Below are positions 40,939 to 51,638 of a stretch of DNA of 64,000 bases, in pieces. The DNA lies in assembly GCF_901709675.1 (NCBI RefSeq), contig NC_051108.1, positions 186,001 through 250,000 of the forward strand, given 5' to 3'. Within the stretch, counting starts at the first letter, position 1. Each line of letters opens with the position of its first letter. The position numbers were made by a program, and so were the translations under genes. Below the pieces are notes generated by a model. The model was not told the DNA's origin. It made no database searches and saw nothing but the letters and a program-made list of their open reading frames with translations. Source of the stretch: Syngnathus acus (taxonomy: Eukaryota; Chordata; Actinopteri; Syngnathiformes; Syngnathidae).

Positions 40939-43900
40939 ATGTTCAGCTGGCTGGGAGGCGACGACCGCAGGAAGAAGGAGCCCGAGGTCTTCCAGACAGT
41001 CAGCGACGGCCTGAAGAAGCTCTACAAGACCAAGCTGCTGCCGCTGGAGGAGAGCTACAAGTTCCACGAGTTCCACTCGCCGGCGCTGGAGGATGCCGAC
41101 TTTGACAACAAGCCCATGGTGCTGCTGGTGGGCCAGTACTCCACGGGCAAGACCAGCTTCATACGGTGAGGACGACACACACACAAATTCAAGTTGATTA
41201 GATGAAGCCACATCCAAAAGCACCTTTTCGCTTGCCGTCTCAAGGGGCTTGGGCGACACATGTTTTTCCGCTTTCGACTTGATACGCTTTTGGTGCGGCT
41301 CGAGTACAAATCCCGACCGACGAGCCGTGGTGAGATCTAGCGCCTTGTTCTTATCTAGGACCATCTCAAAGCCAAAGGAGGTTCCGTGTTTTGCATTCCA
41401 TGAGCGAGCTGTCAGCGGCGGCACCGGTGTGTGCGCTTATTGGAAAGATGGGGGCGTCCTGACATCTGTTAACACTTTAAAGAAACATTTTTCAATCCAA
41501 ATTTCCAGCCGCCCCAAGTCACATGCCGCCCCAGGGCAAGATTGCCTCGGAAAAGGGGCCGCTCGCGCTCACCCTCGACAATCTGGAGGCCATTTGCGCT
41601 TTTGACGCGCAGGTGACAAAGTTGACAGGCCAAAGCGCAGCAAATTCTTTGGACTTCCCCTGCGCTCCCGACTCGGGTGTCGCATCAAAGCAGCGAGCGA
41701 GGCGCCCGCCAACGCTCGGATCATTAAGCAGACCGGTTTGTCAGGTCGCGGGCGCCAAGCGAGAAGATTCCGTTTTCTTGTCGTGGCCAGCCATAAGGAG
41801 CCCGAGCGGACTTTGGCAAGATTAAGCCGATGCGGCCGCTAAAGCCGCCATCTGCCGTCGGAGACATTTGCCACTTGTCTTGCAGCTACCTATTGGAGCA
41901 GGATTTCCCCGGGATGCGCATCGGGCCCGAGCCCACCACCGATTCCTTCATCGCCGTGATGCACGGCGACACGGAGGGCGTGATCCCCGGCAACGCCCTG
42001 GTGGTGGACCCCAAGAAACCCTTCCGGAAGCTCAACGCCTTTGGGAACGCCTTCCTCAACAGGTTTGCTCCTCGGGCTGTGAGAAAGAATGGGCGGCGCG
42101 ACGGCCGGCGCTGCATTCCTTTGCCGCCCGCGCTCTGAGCGGCAAAACACTCCGTCATCAGGTTTGTGTGCGCCCAGCTGACGAACCCGGTGTTGGAGAG
42201 CATCAGTGTGATCGACACGCCGGGGATCCTGTCAGGGGAGAAACAGAGAATCAGTCGAGGTATTGCCGGTGGAACGTTGACGCGAGCGGTGCCGCTCAAC
42301 GGGACGCCGCTTTGCTTCTTTCAAAGACAAATGTGCTTTGATTGCCTGCCCATGCACCCACCATCTGCCTGATTGGAGCATTAACGTTAGGGAGCGAGCT
42401 AGCAAGTCAGCATCTTTCAGTCCGCGACGGCACCCACCGCCGAGCGGCATTCCCCGCACGGGACGGCGCCGTCGCTACGGCAACACGCACAAAAGAGGTC
42501 CGGACGGGCCCTTTTTGTCTGGCTGGCGCCGTACAATTTGTGTCCACGCTTGACGCGTCGCCCGTGCCTGCCTTGTCTTTTGTGTGTCCAGAGGAGGCGG
42601 CGTCAGGCTATAGCGGCCTGCGTCGATGCCCTTACGGAGGTATTAACCGCCCGCCCGCCCGCCCGCCCGCGTTAACCACCTTTAGGAATTTGCCGACCGG
42701 CTTCTTGCTCCTGGTTTTGGGAATCCGAGCACATGGCTTGCGAGACTAGAATAGCGTGAGGAAAGAAACAAGCATGTGCAGATACATTCCCGCCACCGAG
42801 ACCGTGGAGCGTTTGGTTGTGGGCTTTGCGCAAGAAGCCGCACACTAACAGCATTCAAGCTAGCTAGCTAGCTAGCTTGTCCTTGGCTCGCTCGCGAGTT
42901 GGACTTTGCACGGTGTGTCAAAAGCACGTTTGTGGCAAAAGCACATTGCCTCGGCCGGCGGCTTCCACTCGGGACCTTTTTCCTCTTAGGCTACGACTTT
43001 GCGGCCGTCCTGGAGTGGTTTGCCGAGCGCGTGGACCGGATCATCCTGCTCTTCGACGCTCACAAACTGGACATTTCCGACGAGTTTTCCGAGGTGATAA
43101 AGGCGCTGAAGAACCACGAGGACAAGATCAGGTACTTGCAGCCGGCGGCGCCTTTGCGCCCGCCCGATGCTAGCTCCATTTTATTCCCGCCAGGGTGGTG
43201 CTGAACAAGGCCGACCAGATCGAGACTCAGCAGCTGATGCGAGTGTACGGCGCGCTCATGTGGTCACTGGGGAAAATCGTCAACACGCCGGAGGTAGAGG
43301 GCCACCCGTCCGTCCGTCGTCAACGGGAGCCTTCGGAGCTCGCCATGAGACAAAGGACTCGTTTGCGGCAGGTGATCCGCGTGTACATCGGCTCCTTTTG
43401 GTCGCACCCGCTGCTGATAGCCGACAACAGGAAGCTGTTTGAGGCCGAGGAGCAGGACTTGTTCAAGGACATCCAGTCGCTGCCGCGGAACGCCGCGCTC
43501 CGGAAGCTCAACGATCTTATCAAGCGGGCCAGGCTAGCAAAGGTCAACGTTTTCGCATTGTTCCTTTGTTTAGAAAAAATGATCATCTTTTTTTTTGGTG
43601 GGGTGACGCAGGTTCACGCCTACATCATCAGCTCCCTGAAGAAGGAGATGCCGGCGGTGTTTGGCAGGGAGAACAGGAAGAAGGAGCTTATCGCCAGCCT
43701 GGGCGACATCTACAAGCGCATCGAGCGGGAGCATCAGATATCGCCTGGAGATTTTCCAAATCTGAAGCGGATGCAGGTATTTGGACATCTGTCCTAGATG
43801 GATGGATGGATGGATGGATCTCTCCGGAGAGTGCAGTCTTCTTCCCGCATTTCTGTGTGCCTCCCCGCTTCCAGGACCAGCTGCAAGCTCAGGACCTGAC

Positions 43901-44408
43901 CAAGTTCCAGCCCCTCAAGTCCAAGCTGCTGGAGGCGGCGGACGACATGCTGGCCCACGACATCGCCGGGCTGATGGTGCTTGTGCGCCAGGAGGAGACG
44001 CGGCGGCCGGCGGCGGCCGTCAAGGGCGGCGCCTTCGACGGCACCCTCCACGGGCCCTTCAACCACGGCTACGGGGAGGGCGCCGGCGAGGGCATCGACG
44101 AGGCCGACTGGGTGGTGGCGCGCGACAAGCCGGCCTACGACGAGATTTTCTACACGCTGTCGCCCGTCGACGGCAAGGTGACGGGCGCCAACGCCAAGCG
44201 GGAGATGCTCAAGTCCAAGCTGCCCAACTCGGTGCTGGGCAAGATCTGGAAGCTGGCCGACATCGACAAGGACGGCATGCTGGACGACGACGAGTTTGCG
44301 CTGGCCAACCACCTCATCAAAGTCAAGCTGGAGGGACACGAGCTGCCCGCCGACCTGCCGGCGCATCTCCTGCCCCCTTCCAAGAGGAAAACCATTGCAG
44401 AGTGCTAA
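40939..44408 (+). CDS. ehd3: EH domain-containing protein 3 (8 coding exons)
   Basis: Dynamin-like ATPase that tubulates endosomal membranes and controls recycling. Exons 40939-41165, 41886-42062, 42162-42259, 42990-43131, 43194-43293, 43372-43542, 43612-43776 and 43875-44408 give 1614 nt (537 aa). Visible features are the P-loop GQYSTGKT (65-72), the DTPGILSG switch, VLNKADQ, the helical membrane-binding region (SSLKKEMP) and a C-terminal EH domain with the calcium loop [13 protein letters not shown] and the NPF-binding fold (KIWKLADID). [22 protein letters not shown] and [11 protein letters not shown] favour EHD3 over EHD1. The P-loop is followed by Ser where mammalian EHDs have Thr (GKTSF versus GKTTF), a conservative change. 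The end (KTIAEC) is slightly longer than in human. Confidence 0.95.
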
Positions 44409-44490
44409 AGCGAAGCGAAGATAGTTGCTAAAGCGAAGCGAAGATAGCTGCTAAAGCGAAGCGAAACTAGCTGCTAAGCTAGCTGCTAAG
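44404..44490. repeat. 23-bp tandem repeat overlapping the ehd3 stop codon
   Basis: Three units of GCTAAAGCGAAGCGAAGATA-type sequence and shorter GCTAAGCTAGCT remnants start inside the last codons of ehd3. The stop TAA is part of the first unit, so the rest of the array is 3' UTR. Confidence 0.9.
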
Positions 44491-44568
44491 CCCCGCTAGC
44501 ATTCAAAACATCATTGAAATTGTCCCGTGTCTCATTTCATGGAAAGCTATGGAAGTTGTACATGGTGA

Positions 44569-44574
44569 AATAAA
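44569..44574 (+). terminator. ehd3 polyadenylation signal
   Basis: AATAAA about 160 nt after the ehd3 stop codon. Confidence 0.65.
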
Positions 44575-46651
44575 AGTGCGACCATCCTATTCATGTACTG
44601 TCCAGCGTGTCAATGAACACGTTACCTGTCTAATTTTATTTTGATTAAAAACACACAAAAGATCATGTTGGGCCTTTTTCTGACTTTCTACTTACGGAAT
44701 GATAAGATGTTTAGGGGGGGGGGGGGGGGGGGGGGGGGCTCTTGCACGCACTTCCTGTCTCAGCTTGACCGTGACATGGTGGCACGCGGGAAAAGGGAGA
44801 CGCCGACACCGAGTCGGACGAGGCCGTATCTTATCTGTTGCGCGAGGGAAAAAATTATAATACGCCGCACGGACAATAACAAATTGGCCCCTTGTCCCTG
44901 ACGTCAAATGACAGCATGTCACAAACGTGATAAATGTGCGTGTTTGCGTGGACGAGGGAGGAAGCTGTACATCACGCTAAACGTGGCGCAGAAATAGAAA
45001 GCCTGCCTCAAAATGGCCTCCGCTTGACGCGTGCCTGCCAAATCTCACGCTGCTTGCTTCAACGGGGGGGTCAAAAGGTCACTGAAATAGACATGAGCCA
45101 AACTTTTTGTTTTTTGCCATGGCTTCTTTTTGGGTGGGTGGATGTCATCAAGATTTCAAGGGTGCCTTGTTTCAGGAAGCTATTCCATTGTTGGCATTCC
45201 TTCGCTGAAGCGGGGGTAGGCCGAGGGCGAATCGCCAGAAGGGAGCGGCGACACCGGCGTGTTAATTAACCGCAGCCGCAACGTCACGGAGAAACTGCAA
45301 AAAAACGTGTCAGTGATGAACGAACAAACCAACGAAGGGGGAGGCGCCTGCTATGGAAACTTGCAAGAGCATGAGCGAGAGGAAGATAACACAAAGAAGC
45401 TAACGTTTGTCCTTTTCTTTTTTTTATACTGCAGTGAGACCACAACATTATTAGGAGCAAACGGGGGTGTATGATGCTCACTTTTTATTGCTACTCACTA
45501 TTATTACGTTGCGCTTGAATGGGGGGCGGGGGGGGGTTGTCCGTTTTTATTGCCGCTCACTATTATGTTGCGCTTGAGTCTTTGCGCTATGAGGCTCTGC
45601 TGCCACCCAGCGGTCCCTCACAATGATGTATTTTGAAAGAGAGCAAATGCATCAGTATCTTCATACAATTATGGATTTATTTTGTCTTTGCTAATGTAGT
45701 GACTGAATTTAGGCGAACAGTTTCTTAGTGTAGAGATCACACAAGTCAGAAAAAGAAAATCTTTTTTTTTTTTTACGCATTGGTTCTCGAGACTTTTTTG
45801 CATACGTATGACTGAAAAAAGAAATGCATATACACACACGCGCACACACACACACGTGACTCCTTAAGTATCTAGTCTAGACTAACGCTTGTCATCCCTG
45901 AACTTTAAGATGGCCTCATTGCCCTGGCTGGCGACGGCAATAGGCGGCAGCTTCTCATGAGCTCACGTCGCACCTTGAAGAGGCAGCAGCCCGCCTCCGC
46001 TTTGCTTTGACAAAATGACCTTGACATCCTTTCACGCAAGAGGACATTAAAATTGGAGACGGAGCCAAAGAGGCGGGTGAGCCCGAGTCATTAGCCGTAG
46101 CTTCTGGGGTTGCTAGGAGACGAGAGGATGAAGGCCCAGACGAGGACGGGAGCGAGCGGGCGGTGGGAGAAGCCAGGCCACCATTTAGGAGCCGTGTCCA
46201 AACCACCAGCCCGAGTCAACAAAGGCAAGAGTGTGAAGGCTGACTGGATCGATCTCAGCGTTGCCCAAAAAGGAGTTTGGCCGCTAGGAGTGCAAAGGCG
46301 CGTGCGTCTCAGCACACCTTTTGGCACAGTAGCAAGAGCTGGTCTCGCAGCAACCTTACGTCCCTCTTAGCAATCGATGCAGTTTGAGGGCTCTGATCGA
46401 CTCTCAGCGATCTCAAACCAGTTTTCAGGGGTGCGCTGTCGCTTTAAATGGGCGGGAGGGGGGAAGGAGGCGGGCGGGCGGGCGGGTGGGGTGGGGGCAG
46501 AAGTTGAAAAAGGAGAGCATTTGCCGCGAGCGCTTTCTCAGTCTGTGAAGGCTGCAGACAAGTCAAAGAAAGTCCAGCCGTCCTATTCTGACTATGATTC
46601 ATCTCCATTTGGCTGATGCGCCACTCGGAGGAGCACTGTTGACTTGTTAAG
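44575..46651. other. Intergenic region between ehd3 and stum
   Basis: No supported gene. It includes an uninterrupted G run of 25 at 44714-44738 and a degenerate duplication of a roughly 36-bp unit at about 45481-45516 and 45545-45578, each containing TTTTATTGC and GTTGCGCTTGA. A CA tract lies near 45831-45856. The stum promoter should lie in the last few hundred bases, which are GC-rich. Confidence 0.5.
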
Positions 46652-47854
46652 ATGGCACAGAAGGAGGGGAGCGCGCCGGGGGTCAAGGCCGTCCCAACCC
46701 AGCCGGCGGTGGCAGGGAGCGGCGGCGTGGTGGTGGAGGTCCGCGAGAAGAAGGGACCCCTGAGGGCCGCCATACCCACAATGCCTTTCCCTCTGGCCGT
46801 CATCTGCCTCTTCCTCAACACCTTCGTACCTGGACTAGGTGAGTTAGTTGGAGCTACCCCATATGCTTACCCGATGTGCATGACATGCGCATCATTTCAA
46901 AACCCTCAAGTCGGTTCAGAGAGACAGCACGCACGCAAGCACGCAAGCCGCATCCATATTTGAAGACAAGTGCGTCCTAGTCAGTTAGTTGGAAAATGTA
47001 AATAACGCTCTTTTGCTCAATTCGCAAGTATTTGAACACTTTTTCGGGTTTTGTCGAAAAACATCCTCCGTCATCCCAGAGAGCGACGGCTGCAACTTCA
47101 TTGATTGATTTACTCCATCTAATCTAGTAAATGAGCTTTTGAAAATTGGAGAGGCTTTTGCTATGTCACCGATGTGCGTTCCCGAGCATCTGCTTGAAAA
47201 TGTCACAAACAGACGAGTGGCTACAGCGATGGCTTGCTCTCTCTCTCTCTCCCCATCCCCCCATGGCTGCCCTCCTTTTGGCCGCCGTGTCGACTTGACA
47301 TGTCATCTTGACTAAATTGTCCCCAGCACCTGTGCGGTTGCTGGAACGCCTTGACATTTCATTGAGCGGCAGCGAGCGCCAGTTGCCATGACAACCCCGT
47401 TTGAAAACCAACAATTGACTGGCGTACGCGCTTTTGTTGGAGCCACCCCGGAGGCCCAGTTCAAATCATCCCATTTGATTGCGTGTAAGGACATATGGAG
47501 GCGAGCCGAGCCGAGCCGAGCCGAGCCGAGCCGAACGTCATCTCCTGTCCTATCTCAAATTCAATCTGGCAAGTTGCTGGTCAGGAGGCCGCAGCCATCT
47601 TGGCCGTTCCTCACCGAGGCTCGAGTCCTACTCTATTGTCCGTCGTCCCTGCACGACTGTCAGAAGGAAACAAGAAAAGCCGGCTCGCTCACTACTTTTC
47701 CAGCTTTCCTCTCCTGCTATCTTTTTCACACACTCGCTCATTAACCTCCCACACAAGCGCTTCTGAGACTTCTTTGTGTAATGATAGTCATTAGTCTGGC
47801 TAATATCTGGACAAGCGCACTGGCTCAGTGAAGATCATTTTCTTTTTTGGATTG

Positions 47855-47886
<32 letters not shown>

Positions 47887-49404
47887 ATAATTGCCGAAGT
47901 TCTAAACGGCGCTTGGCTCGCTCTCCCGTTCTCGCTGACGCTCTAAAGCGGCGTCGCTGTCACACTTTTGCTTTTGAAACCGAAGTGTAACAATTGATCG
48001 TACGAAAGAGCAACGAGGAGAACCTTTTGTGAGTTTGCGCAATGGCTAGCAGAGATAAATCAAGTGTGCATGGAGTGGCGCTACCCGCCCGCAGTTGGGG
48101 AAAAAAGCCAAGATTCCTAACAACGCCATTTGGGCTCAGTCTATGACGATGACGACGCGTGTGCCGCCCGCCGCAGGTACCTTGGTGTCGGCCTTTGCGG
48201 CGCTGTGCGGCGCTCGCAGCGAGCTGGCGGCCCAGCGCGGCGTCTGCTGCATCTTTTGGCTCAACGTGGCGGCGGCCCTCATCCAGATGGCCACGGCCGT
48301 CATCATGGTGGGCTGGATCATGAGCATCTTCTGGGGCATGGACATGGTCATCCTGGCAAGTCAGTCGCATGTCACTCCTCCACTGGCTTCACATGAGACA
48401 AGAGCTTTCAACATCCCCGTCCGTCTAAGATTGCGCTTTGCGGATGCAACAATTCAAAAGAAGGCAAAGACGTGCACGCTTTCTTGGCGCATGGTGATTC
48501 ATTCAAAGCGGCTTTTTCCAACGCGCACGCCATGAATGAGCTTGCTTATCACTTGTTAGCATTGAGCTAATTGCAAAGGCAGGGAAGGCATACGCAACAT
48601 GTCCTTCTCTTCTCTTGACGGCGGTAAATTTGAGCCGAGAGCACCGTTACACATGTCTTGTTCTATGTCTACCAAGCGGCGAGCTGATGCACACATTTGT
48701 TCTGCCTCCTTCTTTCCTTCCTTGCTTCCCTCTCTAATGACTTCCCACGTTGCATGAGATCGATCCATTCTTCTTTTGCCCCATCCATGCGTCCATCCAT
48801 CCATGCGTCCATCCGTCCATCCATCCATGCATGCATGCATGCATCCATCCATGCATCCATCCATCCATCCATCCATCCGCCCGCCTAATGAGTTCCATCC
48901 TCCCACACAGCCGCCTGCTGTCTCCCCCAGATTTGTGTCTTTCCCCCCTCGCCCACATTGCCGCTTTTTGTCTCAGCATAACGCGTTGCTGATGCTGAAG
49001 CACTAACTGTCTTTTTTTTTTTTTTCTTTCTTTCTTTCTTTCTTTGTCTCCTTCCCACATCCTCTGCCTGAAGTTTCTGACGGTAGGTTCTTTTTCTTTT
49101 CCCTCGATGTCCGTTGGCTTCCAAAGGAGGCTTCCCAAATAAGTCACAGCTAGCGTAGCCCCGAATTGTCTTTGCAGCTTACGTGTATGCCAAAGCAACA
49201 GGTGATGGACGCTTCAACTCCATCCAGGCCACATTAGATCCTCGCGTCACTCAACATCTATTGCGACTAGTGTCTATTAGTAAAACACACATGTGATGAT
49301 GGCACCACCTGATAACGTTGTTTCGTACCTTGTTGTTTTGTTCCCCCCGTCCACGTCCACGTCAAGCAGGCTACCGAGATCAGGGCGTTCCGCAGGACGT
49401 CTGA
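46652..49404 (+). CDS. stum: Protein stum homolog (4 coding exons, one of 9 nt)
   Basis: Exons 46652-46838, 48177-48359, 49074-49082 and 49370-49404 total 414 nt (137 aa; human STUM is about 141). After a short variable N-terminus comes the hallmark [39 protein letters not shown]. The second hydrophobic block is [20 protein letters not shown] followed by [14 protein letters not shown]. The last residues, [14 protein letters not shown], match human ISQGYKDQGIPQQL and are reached only by splicing a 9-nt microexon. STUM is a small membrane protein needed for mechanosensory transduction in Drosophila neurons. Its vertebrate role is unclear. Confidence 0.92.
48778..48890. repeat. (ATCC)n/(ATGC)n tetranucleotide array in stum intron
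   Basis: About 110 bp of ATCC, GTCC and ATGC units within the stum intron before the microexon. Confidence 0.9.
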
Positions 49405-49753
49405 GAGGACTCGCTGGGCTCGGCACTTGTCCACGGTTTCTCCTTTAAACACAAGACAAAACACCTTGGTGAGCATGTGCCAGTTGGAGGTCAAGAAAGG
49501 ACGGCGAAATGTTTGCAAGCTTGCAGCGAGCGGCATGTTAGCCGTCAGGCTGAGCGGGAATAACTCGCAGTGTTTATTTTTCAAACCGTCTAATCTACAT
49601 CAACGTTTCCCAACCAACCTTCCCGTTATACTGCCGTCCGTCTGGTGGTGACCAAGTCGTGTACACCGAAAGAATCGGCGAGGAGATCCAAGTATTTGCT
49701 ATCAATGTCCGTCATGGGTACGACAAAAAAAAAAAAAAGAAGCTCATCTCAAG

Positions 49754-49759
49754 AATAAA
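49754..49759 (+). terminator. Candidate stum polyadenylation signal
   Basis: AATAAA about 350 nt after the stum stop codon. A second one occurs at about 50681, beyond the hAT-like element. Confidence 0.5.
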
Positions 49760-50057
49760 GTAGCCTACAGAAAAAGTCTTTCTGTTTGGCCATTTGCGGG
49801 CCGTTTCCAAAGGCCCTTCAAAAAACAAGCTACGAATTTGTTCCATTGGCTACAAAATACTCGACAGATGGGAGACACCAACTTGATTTTTCTTTTTTTT
49901 TTTTTTAGCCGTTGCGTGTGGGTAGCGCACAGCACGACACAAAGCTTGAGCAAGTTTTCCAAATCTAAAAAAAAAATCATCCAATCTTTGAATCAAGCGT
50001 CCATTCCAATTGCCTCCGTTGTTGTTGTTTTGCTGGTTGAAAATGAATGTACTAAAG

Positions 50058-50257
50058 CAGGGGTCTCAAAGTCCAGTCCTCGGGGGGGGGGCAGCATTCC
50101 TACATGTTTCCCAAGTTTCCCTCGTTCAACACACCTGATTCAATGATCAGGCTCCTGCAGAACGTGAGGATGAACTGATCATTTGAATCAGGTGTGTTGA
50201 ACGAGGGAAACTTGGAAAACATGCCCCCCCCCCGAGGACTGGACTTTGAGAACCCTG
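50058..50257. mobile_element. Foldback hAT-like MITE, 200 bp, with 8-bp target duplication
   Basis: The element begins CAGGGGTCTCAAAGTCCAGT and ends with its near-perfect inverse. The two roughly 85-bp arms are inverted copies, with a small insertion in the left arm, around a short GC-rich centre. TACTAAAG flanks both ends (50050-50057 and 50258-50265), the 8-bp target duplication typical of hAT insertions. No coding capacity. Confidence 0.9.
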
Positions 50258-50461
50258 TACTAAAGTGTTCTTGCATGCAGATTTTTTTCTTTTTTTTAAA
50301 CTATAAACAAAGTTATGATTGCAATGTAGCTGAATTGTGTGACACAACATCTTGCTATTAAAACAATTGATTGGAATGATTGCTTGTCTGTTCTGATTTG
50401 ATTCAGGAAGCACACATTGGTTTTAGGCACAGGTGCTTCCTTCCACTCAACAGCAAAGTGT

Positions 50462-50463
50462 GG

Positions 50464-50542
<79 letters not shown>

Positions 50543-50632
50543 ACAGGCAGACAGGCAGACAGGCAGACAGGCAGACAGGCAGACAGGCAGACAGGCAGAC
50601 AGGCAGACAGGCAGACAGGCAGACAGGCAGGG
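50462..50632. repeat. Compound (GGCA)n then (GACAGGCA)n microsatellite
   Basis: About 80 bp of pure GGCA followed by about 90 bp of the octamer GACAGGCA. The long Gln/Ala/Gly or Cys/Leu/Pro frames across it are artefacts. Confidence 0.95.
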
Positions 50633-50639
50633 CTTTCAC

Positions 50640-51638
50640 TTTCTGGGCCTGAACTTGCCATCTCTGACATCGAAATGGAATAAAGATGCCTGTGTTTAAG
50701 GGAGTCCACTTAATGTGTTTTTTTCCCCTCTTCTATTTCCCTAGCCAGTAATAGACATACAGGTCACTAACTGGGCCTGCCGGTGAGGATGAAGAATCAA
50801 AACGAAAAGGGATCCTACTCGTTTGTGCCGACTGCACTTTGGTTGCAGAGCAGGCAGGAAGCAACACGGTGGTCCCGCTGTCCACGACCGGCCTTGGAAG
50901 TTGCCGCCGACTGACCAAATAAGGAGCTTCTTCTGCAAGCACCAAAGTAAACACAGGAGAGCCGAGCCCTGAGAAGGCTGTCAAAACATTTGCGACGACT
51001 CAAAATGCTTTCCCACCATCTTGATCTCCTTGGGAAAAAAGAGGGACGCTCACAAATAGATCGACACCACCTCGCAAGCCGCCGTGGCCCTTTTTTGAAA
51101 GGCACAAGAAACAAAAAGCCTCACGGCACACACGTTTCCATTTTAATCAATTGGAATCCACATAGTACATGGGCGCAAATCAAGCAGGACACAAAACGGA
51201 GATTTTTGTACATTTGCTGTGACGTGCTAAAAGATCATCCTGAGCTTCTTTAAAAGGGACCTCCAAAAGCAAACTAAAATGCCATCAACAGCAGCAGCAA
51301 CAGCAAGGACATAAGCCAGGTGAATGTAAATGATTCCAGTATTCAATCACTTGAAAGCCTTTTTTTGGGGGGTTGCAAGCTGGTCTCAATCTGAAGCGGA
51401 AACACGGAGGGCCGAGAAGACGACACCTCCGGTCCTGGTCCACACCGACCGACTGACCTCAAAGACCCCCACCTCCAAACCCTGATCATCTCGTCAAAGT
51501 CCAACAAAACAGGAAAAAAAAAAAAAAGAAAAGAATTCAAAACGCCAAGTGTGTTACATTCACTTTGGGCGCTTTTTTTGTCCGCACTTGGGCCTCGGAC
51601 CGGACGCGTGCTCAAATCTCACAGCCTGGACCCGGGCG
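50640..51638. other. Intergenic gap between stum and coq8a 3' ends
   Basis: No supported gene. The part nearest coq8a is presumably its 3' UTR. A minus-strand ATTAAA near 51140 is a possible polyadenylation variant. Confidence 0.45.

Noticed and set aside
46110-46370. 86-codon plus-strand open frame upstream of stum
   Set aside because: No similarity to the stum N-terminus and no splice site linking it. The Met at 46652 already gives a complete frame of the expected length.
50380-50709. Gln/Ala/Gly/Arg and Cys/Leu/Pro repetitive open frames
   Set aside because: Generated by the GGCA/GACAGGCA microsatellite.
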